Shown: one piece after another, positions 7,236 to 17,485 of the stretch
How positions within the stretch are numbered: the stretch's first letter is position 1
Layout of the letters: each line of letters starts with the position of its first letter
Assembly (NCBI RefSeq): GCF_019800665.1
Contig: NZ_JAHVKO010000004.1
Coordinates: forward strand, 496,001 to 560,000
Length of the DNA: 64,000 nucleotides
Direction: 5' to 3'
Source of the DNA: Microbulbifer agarilyticus
GTDB lineage: Bacteria; Pseudomonadota; Gammaproteobacteria; Pseudomonadales; Cellvibrionaceae
Position numbers and translations under genes: made by a program
Notes under the pieces: generated by a model
Seen by the model: the letters and a program-made list of their open reading frames with translations, nothing else
What the model was told of the DNA's origin: nothing
Databases searched by the model: none

Positions 7236-9983
7236 ATGCCCAAGACCTGCCGCAGGTCATTCAGTGCTTTGCTGCTAGCGACGACGCTCGGCGCGGCATC
7301 GGCGTATCCGGCCGCAGCATCGATGCCGCTGGACGGACCACCCCCGACTACCGCTAATTACTCCTTCCAAATACCCGCACAACCGCTCGAACAGTCCCTT
7401 CTGGCACTATCGCGTGAAAGCGGTCTGGCAGTGATGATCGGTGTGCAGGGGGGGGCACTGCCCATTGCGCCGGCCATACACGGTCGCTATACCGTCGAAG
7501 CTGCATTGGATTTGCTATTGGCCGGCTCGGGCTTGCGCTATCGGCGGGTCGATGGCCAGGGCGTGGTAATACTGCCACCACGCAAAGCCCCCCAACCACT
7601 CACTGCGCTTGAAGAGCGCCAGGTTGAAGCGCGACCGCTACTGGAAGAAATCGAGGTAATCGCGAGTAAGCGCCGCACCAACCTCCAGCATACGCCGATG
7701 GCAATTACCGCTCTGCACGGCGAACTGCTGCGGGAACGTAATATCGACAGCCTGGAACAGCTTGCGGCGGATGTACCCAGCCTGCAGGTTACCCGCAACG
7801 GCGATCACACCACATCCATGCTGTATCTGCGCGGTATTGGTTCGGACAATCACACCGAAGCGGGCGATTCCGGTATTGCCACCCATGTGGACGGGATTTT
7901 CAGTAGTCGGGTACAGGGTACCGCAGTGTTGCTGTATGACCTGGATCGGGTTGAAGTGCTGCGCGGCCCACAGGGCACACTGTTTGGGCGCAACTCCACT
8001 GGTGGGGTGATCAATTACCACAGCGCCCGTCCTGACCGCGATTGGTCGTCGGAGGCCTCCGTCACCCTGGATAGCAATCAGCAGAAGAAGCTGAGTGCGG
8101 TGGCCAACGCGCCGCTGACCGACAGCTGGGCTCTGCGCTGGGCCGCAGTCAAGCAAACTGCCGACAGCCCGCTTAGTTACACCAGCGACTCCATCCCCGC
8201 CAGGGCCGCCGACCGTTATAACAACACCGATTTGTTTAGCCATCGCCTGAGTTCAGACTGGCAGCTGGGTGACACTGTGAACTGGTGGTTGAGCTTTGAG
8301 AGCTTCGAGGACCGTGGTGCGGGCAGTTTGCCCCTTGTGGATTACGATACGCCGGTCACCATCGATACCCCGGGGCGCACCGTACTGGATCAGGACACTT
8401 GGCGCAGCAGGGTGGAGCTGACACTGCCCTCGGCACATACCATTTCGTATATCGCCGGCCACAGCCTGACCCGTCGCAGCCAGGATTGGGACGCCGACCG
8501 CGAAAGCCCTGTGGGTAGCGAAACAAACCCGGCCATTTACCATCAGAGTAACCGTACTGTTTGGTCCAAATACCGCGCTCAACAGCACGAACTGCAACTG
8601 AAAAATAGTGATAACGAAGCGCTGCGCTGGTTACTCGCCTATTTCCATTTCACCGAACAGAACGCCATCCGCTTTGATCTAGAGCACCAGCTTGAAGATG
8701 GCAGTGGCTGGGGCGGTGCCCCTTCTCATAGCTTCCAGCAGCCTCATCGCGGCACACGATTGAATGCCTTGTATGGCCAGTTGGATTACGACTTCAATGC
8801 AAGCTGGCAGGCCAGTGTCGGCGCGCGCAGTGGGCGCGACCAGCGCTACGATCGCGGTGGGCGGAACATCGCCTGTCCGGACCTGATTGGCGCCGATCGC
8901 GGTGGTGAGCTGGGGATAATTGCGGTAAACCAGGCTTCCGCGCGCCCGGACCAATGTTTCGTCGCTAACTACAACGATGTGGACCGTGCCTGGCGCAGTA
9001 CCACCGCTATGGCGCGCCTCAACTATCAGCCAAGTGATGCTGCGCTGGTTTACTTACTGTTTGCTGAAGGATTCAAGCCGGGCATTGTGCAGGACGGTGC
9101 CTCGCTGAGTGGTACTTTCAGTGGCGTTGAGGATCCCGCTTTTGAGCAGAACCTCGCCCTATTGGTCCAGCGCAACAACAACGGCGCAGCCTATGTGGGC
9201 CCGGAAACCAGCACCAATATCGAGGTGGGGTTCAAGCTTGGCCTGCTGGACGGGGGCATGACCATGAATGGTGCCCTATTCAATACACGCTACCGGGATC
9301 TGCAGGTATCCGGCATAGCGATTGAAGAAGACGGTACCGAGCTGATTCGCAGCACCAACGCTCCCAGTGCCACCATTCGCGGCTTGGAGCTGGAGCTCAA
9401 CTGGGCCAGCAGCCAGAACGGGCGCGTAAGTGGTTTCCTGTCCTGGCTCGATGCCCGCTATAACCGGTTCTATGCGGTAGATAACGAATTCCCCGAATAT
9501 GGTGCCACTTGGAACCCCACTGTCGGAGACCCGCAGAGTTCGAACCTGGTGGACTTCAGTGGTAACCGCCTGAAACAGGTGCCGCGCCTGAGCCTGGGCC
9601 TCAATTACCGCCATGTAATCCCCCTGGGTGATCGCCTGCGGGCCACCGCGCGCCTCGGCCTGCATTACACCAGCAGTATGTATTTCGATGAAGCGAACCG
9701 CGGCGATCGCAGTGGCTTCCTGTGGCACAACAGCGCTGGGGAATGGGTTCCGGACCCAGCCGGCGCTGTGCGGAATATTGACCGCCGGCCTGCGCACAGT
9801 CGGTGGAATGCTGGTATTAAGCTCGCGCCGTTCGCCGATAACTGGTGGCTCGACCTGTATGGGGACAATTTGACCAATGAGCTGGTGGCGAGTGACGTAC
9901 ACGATGCGGATGTCGCAGTCCCAGCTTACTACTACAGCGCCCCACGCAGTATTGGCCTGCGCTTTGGCCTGCAGTTTGACTGA
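7236..9983 (+). CDS. TonB-dependent receptor with N-terminal STN signalling domain
   Basis: 915 aa. Signal peptide of about 27 residues. An STN (secretin/TonB short N-terminal) domain lies at about 40-110 (FQIPAQPLEQSLLALSRESGLAV ... LLAGSGLRYRRVDGQGVVILP). Then come a TonB-box-like EEIEVIASKR, the plug domain (VLRGPQGTLFGRNSTGGVINYHSARP) and a 22-strand-type barrel ending in LRFGLQFD. The STN domain implies trans-envelope signalling. An ECF sigma factor and a FecR-like protein follow directly, so ligand uptake probably induces its own expression. The ligand is unknown; receptors of this subtype are often annotated for siderophores or other large hydrophobic substrates. Confidence 0.92.
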   Translation: MPKTCRRSFSALLLATTLGAASAYPAAASMPLDGPPPTTANYSFQIPAQPLEQSLLALSRESGLAVMIGVQGGALPIAPAIHGRYTVEAALDLLLAGSGLRYRRVDGQGVVILPPRKAPQPLTALEERQVEARPLLEEIEVIASKRRTNLQHTPMAITALHGELLRERNIDSLEQLAADVPSLQVTRNGDHTTSMLYLRGIGSDNHTEAGDSGIATHVDGIFSSRVQGTAVLLYDLDRVEVLRGPQGTLFGRNSTGGVINYHSARPDRDWSSEASVTLDSNQQKKLSAVANAPLTDSWALRWAAVKQTADSPLSYTSDSIPARAADRYNNTDLFSHRLSSDWQLGDTVNWWLSFESFEDRGAGSLPLVDYDTPVTIDTPGRTVLDQDTWRSRVELTLPSAHTISYIAGHSLTRRSQDWDADRESPVGSETNPAIYHQSNRTVWSKYRAQQHELQLKNSDNEALRWLLAYFHFTEQNAIRFDLEHQLEDGSGWGGAPSHSFQQPHRGTRLNALYGQLDYDFNASWQASVGARSGRDQRYDRGGRNIACPDLIGADRGGELGIIAVNQASARPDQCFVANYNDVDRAWRSTTAMARLNYQPSDAALVYLLFAEGFKPGIVQDGASLSGTFSGVEDPAFEQNLALLVQRNNNGAAYVGPETSTNIEVGFKLGLLDGGMTMNGALFNTRYRDLQVSGIAIEEDGTELIRSTNAPSATIRGLELELNWASSQNGRVSGFLSWLDARYNRFYAVDNEFPEYGATWNPTVGDPQSSNLVDFSGNRLKQVPRLSLGLNYRHVIPLGDRLRATARLGLHYTSSMYFDEANRGDRSGFLWHNSAGEWVPDPAGAVRNIDRRPAHSRWNAGIKLAPFADNWWLDLYGDNLTNELVASDVHDADVAVPAYYYSAPRSIGLRFGLQFD

Positions 9984-10181
9984 TTGGCAAAAGAAACCAC
10001 AAAAATTACTCAAGTGGGGGGACGATTCGGGCCTGCTCCCCGTTATATCGGCAAGAGAAAGTGATTGCCGCATAAGTACGGCATCCGCAAAAAGTGACAA
10101 ACCGGTTGTAATCACAGCTGCAGTGAATCCTGAGAATTTCTGGTTTGTTGCGATAACAAAAGCAAATGGTGAATAGAGTCG

Positions 10182-10727
10182 ATGGCGACAGCGTTGGCGA
10201 GCCAGATGGCAGGCGAAAACGAGCGAGACCTGGACCACTACTACCGCGAATATCACCAGGAACTGTGTCGATATGCGGTGAGTAAATTTGGTCTGTCGTA
10301 CAGCGAGGCGGAAGACCTGGTGCAGGAAGCGTTTGCGCGTATGGCGCCGCAGCTGCACACCGGTGAAATCGAGCATGTGCGCGCGTTTCTGTACCGCTCG
10401 GTACACAACGCTACCATCGACGCCTTGCGCAAAGGCCAGGTGCGCGAAAGTTACGCACAGTCGGTACAGGGCGACCCGGACCGCGACCAGGATAGCCGCA
10501 GTCCCGAGCGGGTTGCCACAGGCCGCCAGTTTCTCGGCCTGATCAATCGCGCGCTGTGGAATATGCCACACAAGCGCCGGCGTCTGTTGTTAATGAATCG
10601 TGTCGATGGACTCTCCTACGCGGAAATTGCGCGTCGTGAGGGCCTCTCGGCAACAGTAGTGAAGAAGCACGTAGCGAAAGCCCTGGCCGGTTGCCAGGAA
10701 GCGCTGCGGGCACACGGTGGAGAATGA
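10182..10727 (+). CDS. ECF sigma factor, FecI-like
   Basis: 181 aa, sigma-70 region 2 (YREYHQELCRYAVSKFGLSYSEAEDLVQEAFARM) and region 4 with helix-turn-helix (DGLSYAEIARREGLSATVVKKHVAKAL). Length and motifs fit FecI-type iron-starvation or surface-signalling sigma factors. About 200 bases separate it from the TonB receptor, leaving room for its own promoter. Its stop overlaps a potential ATG of the FecR-like gene, so the two are coupled. The target is probably the promoter of the upstream receptor gene. Confidence 0.92.
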   Translation: MATALASQMAGENERDLDHYYREYHQELCRYAVSKFGLSYSEAEDLVQEAFARMAPQLHTGEIEHVRAFLYRSVHNATIDALRKGQVRESYAQSVQGDPDRDQDSRSPERVATGRQFLGLINRALWNMPHKRRRLLLMNRVDGLSYAEIARREGLSATVVKKHVAKALAGCQEALRAHGGE

Positions 10728-10729
10728 AG

Positions 10730-11779
10730 ATGTCGACTGGGAACAGTCAACCGCAGACCGATATTCGGCCCGATATTTGGCAAATAGAAGCGGAAGCCCG
10801 GGAATGGTTTATGTTGCAGGGCGAGCGCACACTGGTCGACTCCGAGCAGGTGGCCTTTGCGCACTGGATGGAACAGCCGCAACACCGCAGCGCCTATCAG
10901 CAACTGCAACAGATCGATCAGACCCTCGCCGCACTCGCGGCGAGCGAAGAGGGTGCGCGCTTGCGTCAGCCAAGCGGCCTGTCTGCACTGATGGAAACAC
11001 TGCGCAGTTATTTTGACGTGAGCCCGCTAAACCGCCTTGCGTTCGCCTGCACGCTAATGCTGGCACTGGGTATTGCCTACCTGGCACCCTGGCAAGGCGA
11101 GCCGGCCGCCCAGGCCTATGCCTCTGAGCTGGCACAGGTGCGCAATGTAGTCCTTGAAGACGGTACCCGGGTGACACTTGGAGGAGACTCGGCGCTGGAA
11201 GCGGAATTCAGCGAAGGCAGCCGTCGCATAAAACTGCTGCGCGGTCAGGCATTTTTCGATGTGCGCAAAGATCCCACACGGCCGTTCGTGATTAGTGCGC
11301 AGGGCGCAGAAGTGCGCGTAGTGGGTACTCGCTTCGATGTGCGCACGGGTAGTAAGCTCAATCCTGCGGTGAAGGTTACCGTGGAGGAAGGTATCGTCGA
11401 TGTCGCCCGTAAAACTGCGGCCAAGCCGGACGAGGCTGAAAACAAGGTGCGCCTGACCGCTGGCCAACAGGTCAAGGTAGATGAAAAGCGGATTAGCACA
11501 GTCAGCAAGGTTGATACCACCTCCGTCGCCAGCTGGCGCCAGGGCAAGTTCAGCTACCGGGACGCGCCCCTGTCAGAAATCGTTGCCGATGCCAATCGCT
11601 ATCGCAAAGACCGCATCATCATCGGCACCCGCGAACTGGAAAGCCTGCGGGTAACCACCGCCTTTACCGCCGACCAGGCGGATACACTGGTGGCCATGCT
11701 GGAGCAGTCACTGCCCGTGCGTGTGTTCAAAGAGCCCGATGGGCGCGTGGTGATCTGGCCCGGCACCGTGGAGCACTGA
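10730..11779 (+). CDS. FecR-like anti-sigma/signal-transfer protein
   Basis: 349 aa. ATG 10730 is preferred over ATG 10724 because GGTGGAG (10717-10723) is then at proper distance. The cytoplasmic DUF4880 segment (EAREWFMLQGERTL ... FAHWMEQPQHRSAYQQL) is at about 15-65, one membrane helix (FACTLMLALGIAYLAPW) at about 103-120, then a periplasmic FecR domain (VVLEDGTRVTLGGDSALE ... VRVVGTRFDVRTG). The C-terminal part (FSYRDAPLSEIVADANRY ... VRVFKEPDGRVVIWPG) is STN-like, a common FecR ending. It should pass the signal from the receptor to the sigma factor across the inner membrane. Confidence 0.92.
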   Translation: MSTGNSQPQTDIRPDIWQIEAEAREWFMLQGERTLVDSEQVAFAHWMEQPQHRSAYQQLQQIDQTLAALAASEEGARLRQPSGLSALMETLRSYFDVSPLNRLAFACTLMLALGIAYLAPWQGEPAAQAYASELAQVRNVVLEDGTRVTLGGDSALEAEFSEGSRRIKLLRGQAFFDVRKDPTRPFVISAQGAEVRVVGTRFDVRTGSKLNPAVKVTVEEGIVDVARKTAAKPDEAENKVRLTAGQQVKVDEKRISTVSKVDTTSVASWRQGKFSYRDAPLSEIVADANRYRKDRIIIGTRELESLRVTTAFTADQADTLVAMLEQSLPVRVFKEPDGRVVIWPGTVEH

Positions 11780-11802
11780 AGCCCGCCAAACCGCTTGTGG
11801 AT

Positions 11803-11831
11803 AAAAGCCCGGCATATCCCGGGCTTTTTTT
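11803..11831. terminator. Bidirectional rho-independent terminator
   Basis: Stem AGCCCGG (11806-11812) and CCGGGCT (11819-11825) with a 6-base loop, flanked by A's on the left and seven T's on the right. It serves the fecR-like gene on the plus strand and the convergent TetR gene on the minus strand, whose stop codon lies in the T-run. Confidence 0.85.
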
Positions 11832-12474
11832 ATGGCGCCAGCTCGCGCCAGAACATCTCTGCCGCATTTTCACAGATGGGCTCGATTGCCGCAGAGTCCG
11901 CGTAGATACCATCGATAATCAACCGGCTGATCCCGTGCAGCGTGCTCCAGCTCACCTGGGAAAACCGCAGCGCGTCCACCTTGTCTGAAATTAGCCCCTG
12001 CTCCTTCCAGCTACGCACATTACTTACATAGTTGCGAAAACTGTTGTGGGACTCTTTGCGCAGGGAGTCGGTGGAAGTGCCGGATTCCCAGATATGCCCG
12101 CCGAACATCAGGTCGTAGTACTCTGTCTGCTCGGTCGCAAACTGCACATACCCGCGTACAAAGTCGCGCATACTCTCGGCACTTGGAGGGCGCCGGCCGT
12201 TCTGGTGCACCTCTGACAGCATGGCGTTGTAGCGCCGGAATCCCTCCTCCGCGATGGCGCACAGTAGCGCCTGCTTGTCCGCAAAGTAGTGGTATGACGC
12301 GGTGCGTGACACGCCGATATTCAGTGCCAGCTTGCGCATCGACAGCGACTTCTCACCTTCCTCACGAATGATACGCACAGCCTCGCTCACCAGGGCCTGG
12401 CGGAGGTCCCCGTGGTGGTAACTGCCAGAGCGGCTTGAGCTACCAGATGTACTGCGAGTGGAAGATGTGGTCAT
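11830..12474 (-). CDS. TetR/AcrR-family repressor
   Basis: 214 aa from ATG 12474; upstream in-frame starts would place coding sequence over an operator. A Ser/Thr-rich lead precedes the N-terminal helix-turn-helix (MRKLALNIGVSRTASYHYFADKQALLCAI), and residues about 80-210 form the ligand-binding helical domain. It is divergent from the NTF2-like and FadH-like genes with two identical-type palindromes in between, so it most likely represses both itself and that pair. The inducer could be a fatty acyl-CoA or related enoyl compound, judged only from the neighbouring reductase. Confidence 0.92.
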   Translation of the reverse strand: MTTSSTRSTSGSSSRSGSYHHGDLRQALVSEAVRIIREEGEKSLSMRKLALNIGVSRTASYHYFADKQALLCAIAEEGFRRYNAMLSEVHQNGRRPPSAESMRDFVRGYVQFATEQTEYYDLMFGGHIWESGTSTDSLRKESHNSFRNYVSNVRSWKEQGLISDKVDALRFSQVSWSTLHGISRLIIDGIYADSAAIEPICENAAEMFWRELAP

Positions 12475-12497
12475 GTCGCGCAATCTATCAGGCCATC

Positions 12498-12526
12498 TTG
12501 ACACTGTCAAAACCTAGGCATATGGT
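12498..12526 (+). promoter_or_regulatory. Predicted sigma-70 promoter of the NTF2-like/fadH pair
   Basis: TTGACA at 12498-12503 and TATGGT at 12521-12526 are separated by exactly 17 bases and point toward the NTF2-like gene. The -35 box is part of the left TetR-type palindrome, so a bound repressor would block polymerase. The leader to ATG 12640 would be about 105 bases. Confidence 0.5.
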
Positions 12527-12552
12527 AGCGATACGTATTTTGACAGTGTCAA
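12498..12552. promoter_or_regulatory. Twin TetR-type operators TTGACAnTGTCAA
   Basis: Two perfect 13-bp palindromes, at 12498-12510 (central C) and 12540-12552 (central G). Their centres are 42 bp apart, about four helical turns, so dimers would bind the same face of DNA. They lie between the TetR gene and its divergent neighbours, with the predicted promoter in between. Autoregulation and control of the NTF2-like/fadH pair is inferred. Confidence 0.75.
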
Positions 12553-12639
12553 GAATGGGTCGGCCACTCACCGCTGGCTGGCCAGTCACAATAAATACAT
12601 AGAGAACCCACCCCTAATAACCGATAAGGGAGACAGGCG

Positions 12640-13029
12640 ATGACCGATTCACGTTTAGAGCAATGGCACCAGGTGGTATTCCAGCGCGACCAGGAGCTGC
12701 TGCGGCAACTGCTGGCGGAAAACATCGAGTTCCACTCTCCCACCGTATGGAAGCCCAAGCACGGGCGCGATGTTGCCCAATTCATTCTGATGAATGTGAT
12801 CGATATCTTTCAGGGCTTCGAATACCACCGCCAGTGGGTAGACGGCAACGAAATGGCGTTAGAGTTCTCCGCCACTGTGGAAGACAAAAGCATCAAAGGC
12901 ATCGACCTGATCCGCTGGGATGACAACGGTAAGATTATTCACTTTGAAGTGATGGTGCGGCCGCTGAACGGCCTGCAGAAACTATTTGATGAAATGAACG
13001 CGCGTGTCGTAGCCGCTGGCTTCGCCTGA
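12640..13029 (+). CDS. NTF2-like (SnoaL-type) protein
   Basis: 129 aa without signal peptide. The helix-rich start (DSRLEQWHQVVFQRDQELLRQLLAENIEFHSPTVW) and later strands (MALEFSATVEDKSIKGIDLIRWDDNGKIIHFEVMVRPL) are typical of the NTF2/SnoaL cone fold, used by small isomerases, hydrolases and non-catalytic binding proteins. RBS AAGGGAG sits upstream. It lies 36 bases before the dienoyl-CoA reductase gene and shares its regulated promoter, so a role in handling the same substrate is likely. The reaction is unknown. Confidence 0.8.
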   Translation: MTDSRLEQWHQVVFQRDQELLRQLLAENIEFHSPTVWKPKHGRDVAQFILMNVIDIFQGFEYHRQWVDGNEMALEFSATVEDKSIKGIDLIRWDDNGKIIHFEVMVRPLNGLQKLFDEMNARVVAAGFA

Positions 13030-13059
13030 TACGCATCCGCACAAACAGATTTTAGGTAA

Positions 13060-15114
<2,055 letters not shown>

Positions 15115-15165
15115 AAAGTGGTGCAGGCCGCGAACCCTGTTTCGCGTTTGACCAAAGGCCGTAAT

Positions 15166-15198
15166 AAAAAAGCCCCCGCAGTGTGCGGGGGCTTTTTT
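15166..15198. terminator. Bidirectional rho-independent terminator
   Basis: AGCCCCCGCA (15171-15180) and TGCGGGGGCT (15184-15193) form a perfect 10-bp stem with a 3-base loop, with A's before and T's after. It ends the fadH transcript and, on the other strand, that of the convergent lipoprotein gene. Confidence 0.92.
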
Positions 15199-15210
15199 GT
15201 TTGAAGGGAA

Positions 15211-17370
15211 TTAAGGAATATTGCGGTCGATGGTCAGCTTCTGCAGGTAAGCGTCGCCAACGGAAACACCGTAGTAGTCATAAAACCCAGAAAACAACTG
15301 CAGCTCGTCTTTCAATACCATCACCGGAGGGATGTAAGACTGCGGTTGATACTGGCCTTTGCTGCGCTGCACCCACTGCGAACCGGTGGCGTAGTCGTAA
15401 TGCAGGATAACATGATCACCGTTGTAGTCCGGATCGTTGTAGCGGTCGATCAACTTGATAAAGGTATTGCCGTATTTGTCGACGATAATATCTTCGACCC
15501 ATGGGTAGGATATGCCGTGGCTGTAGGAACTTTGGGCCTGTAATTCACCGTCTATGCTCAGGCGAGTCATAGTCGAAGAATCATTATTGCTGTCGTGGCT
15601 CCACCACAGGATATCTTCCGATTCCGTCAGGCCGATGCGCGAGAGACTGGAAGAGTTGACGCTCTGTACCCACTCGGTGGTGCCGTCAGTTGCCAGCAGG
15701 GTAAGCTGGTTGCGGTGCGCCATCAGAACTCGACCATCGCTGGTGATCTGCAGATGGTAGCCAGCCATGCTGCTGGTTTTCGGCTGGTACAGCTCGGTGA
15801 TCTCTCCGGTTGTCAGGTTGAGTTTCAGCGAGAAACTTCCTGAACTCGTCATAGATCCACAAGAGTCTTGACCACACGACATCAGCATGCCGACGAAATG
15901 TGCGTTATTGCCTTCCACGCGTACGTCATGGGTATGCCAGGCGCCGATTTCGAAACCGAAGTCATGAGTGACCGGCTGGCTCCAGCGCGCATTGCCCTGC
16001 TGATCGTAGTAGCGGATAACACCGTCATTACTGAACAGGATAAAGCCGTTGCCTGATACATATTGGGCGGTAACCTGAATATGGTTTGTGCCTTCAAACG
16101 ACGGCAGCGCCGAATTGGTGGTAAATGCTCCGGCAGCGGAAAGCGCACCGAAGAACAGTTGGTTGTTGTCATCCATGGCAATGCTAAAGGCGGTACTGTC
16201 ATTTACACCCAGAGCAAGCGGAATGGGAATGCCCTTGCCCGCCAGAATGTAGCCAGCAGCCGCTGGTGCACCGGCCGTATCGGTAAACGCAATAAACTGC
16301 TGATGTACGCCGGATCCGGTAGCGCCAAGCGCTCCGTGGGACAGGCCGGTCATGGCGAGCAAACCTTCCGGGCCATCGGCTAGAAGCTCGATCGTCGTGT
16401 CGCCCGCAGAGCTGAAGGTCGTTACGGCTTCCTCGGTGGTGGTCTGGGCAACGGCAACGTCGATATTCATTAGGCTGGTATTGGAGTCCAGCTCACCGTC
16501 ATTGGTAATGAAAGACAGTTGGTCAGCACCCCAGGTGCCGTAACTAGTGGACAGGTTCATGCTGCCCAGGTCGTTGTCGATACTCGCCACTTCAACTACT
16601 TGTGGCTGTTCAACAACCGTAGTGGTGAGATCGGTGCTGTCGACATCGACAATCTGTAAATCGATAGCCTGTGTCGCACCTGCTGTCAGGCTCGCGGAAA
16701 TTTGCTCGGGTACTTCTGGAGCGTCATTTACCGCTGCAATGGTGAGGGCGATGGTGACTTCGTCGGTTTCAAATTCACCGTCACTGGCGGTCAGGCGAAA
16801 CTCATCGGTGCCGAAGAAGTCTTTCGCTGGCTGGTAGGTAAATTCACCGCTGGCAGAAATCTGCAGCTCACCGTTTGCCGGCTCTGCGGTTACCGAGTAG
16901 TTCAGCTGGTCCCCATCCACGTCCTCAACCGGCAGCATCGCGGTTAAGGCAATATCTTCGTCCGTGGAGAAGTTACCATTGGTGGCAACCGGGGAATCGT
17001 TAATCGGATTGACGGTGATGGTGACGGTCGCCGGTGATGAGCGGCGGCCATCTTCGGTGGCGGTAAAGCTGAAGCTGTCCTGCCCTGCGAAATCGGGATT
17101 GGGGGTATAAGTAAATGCGGTTCCGCTCAGGCTAACCTGCCCATTTTCCGGCCCCTGCTGCAGCTCAAAAGACAGGGTGCCACCGGCTTGCGCGGTGCCG
17201 GCAACCTGGCCTTCGATATTGGTGTCTTCGTCCAGGCTAATACTCTGCGCGGTTGCGCTCGGTGGAGGCGGAGTATCATCCCCACCGCCGCCTCCACCAC
17301 AGCCGGATAGGAATAGTGGGAGAGCAATACTTGCCAGCAGCGCTGCGCGGATCTTTTGCTGTTTAAACAT
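15211..17370 (-). CDS. Large lipoprotein with tandem Ig/cadherin-like repeats
   Basis: 719 aa from ATG 17370; the longer frame upstream lacks a signal peptide and covers the promoter. Signal peptide with lipobox LSGC, then a Gly/Asp/Pro linker. Two or three tandem-95/cadherin-like repeats follow at about 45-330, each with the pattern DEDT/DEDI ... DVDGDQLNYSV ... GxFTYxPxxDFxGxDxFxxxAxDG ... ITVNPINDSPVA. The C-terminal half (about 340-719) reads like a propeller or exo-sialidase-like scaffold (HLQITSDGRVLMAHRNQ, DILWWSHDSNNDSS, WVEDIIVDKYGNTFI). Probably surface-exposed adhesion or binding protein; ligand unknown. It is a single-gene unit between a terminator and its own promoter. Confidence 0.85.
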   Translation of the reverse strand: MFKQQKIRAALLASIALPLFLSGCGGGGGGDDTPPPPSATAQSISLDEDTNIEGQVAGTAQAGGTLSFELQQGPENGQVSLSGTAFTYTPNPDFAGQDSFSFTATEDGRRSSPATVTITVNPINDSPVATNGNFSTDEDIALTAMLPVEDVDGDQLNYSVTAEPANGELQISASGEFTYQPAKDFFGTDEFRLTASDGEFETDEVTIALTIAAVNDAPEVPEQISASLTAGATQAIDLQIVDVDSTDLTTTVVEQPQVVEVASIDNDLGSMNLSTSYGTWGADQLSFITNDGELDSNTSLMNIDVAVAQTTTEEAVTTFSSAGDTTIELLADGPEGLLAMTGLSHGALGATGSGVHQQFIAFTDTAGAPAAAGYILAGKGIPIPLALGVNDSTAFSIAMDDNNQLFFGALSAAGAFTTNSALPSFEGTNHIQVTAQYVSGNGFILFSNDGVIRYYDQQGNARWSQPVTHDFGFEIGAWHTHDVRVEGNNAHFVGMLMSCGQDSCGSMTSSGSFSLKLNLTTGEITELYQPKTSSMAGYHLQITSDGRVLMAHRNQLTLLATDGTTEWVQSVNSSSLSRIGLTESEDILWWSHDSNNDSSTMTRLSIDGELQAQSSYSHGISYPWVEDIIVDKYGNTFIKLIDRYNDPDYNGDHVILHYDYATGSQWVQRSKGQYQPQSYIPPVMVLKDELQLFSGFYDYYGVSVGDAYLQKLTIDRNIP

Positions 17371-17412
17371 TATATTTTTCTTTATGACTATTTTGTTTTT
17401 AATGGTCGCGCG

Positions 17413-17440
17413 ATTATATGTGCTTTTTGCTGCCAGTGAA
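17413..17440 (-). promoter_or_regulatory. Predicted promoter of the repeat lipoprotein
   Basis: On the minus strand TTCACT (17440-17435), 16-base spacer, perfect TATAAT (17418-17413), about 43 bases before the ATG at 17370. The -35 matches consensus at four of six positions. Confidence 0.5.
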
Positions 17441-17485
17441 GCTAGACCAACGGCTAGATTGGCGGGCGATATAAAAGTTGTGGAT

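Noticed and set aside
7093..7278. 61-codon frame before the TonB receptor
   Set aside because: No ribosome site, no homology, overlaps the receptor start; the region is better read as a leader.
9877..10176. 99-codon frame spanning the receptor end and the gap
   Set aside because: Its first third is the receptor in another frame, and the rest lacks coding character.
9276..10571. 431-codon open frame on the minus strand
   Set aside because: Antisense to the TonB receptor barrel and sigma-factor gene; no motif and no ribosome site of its own.
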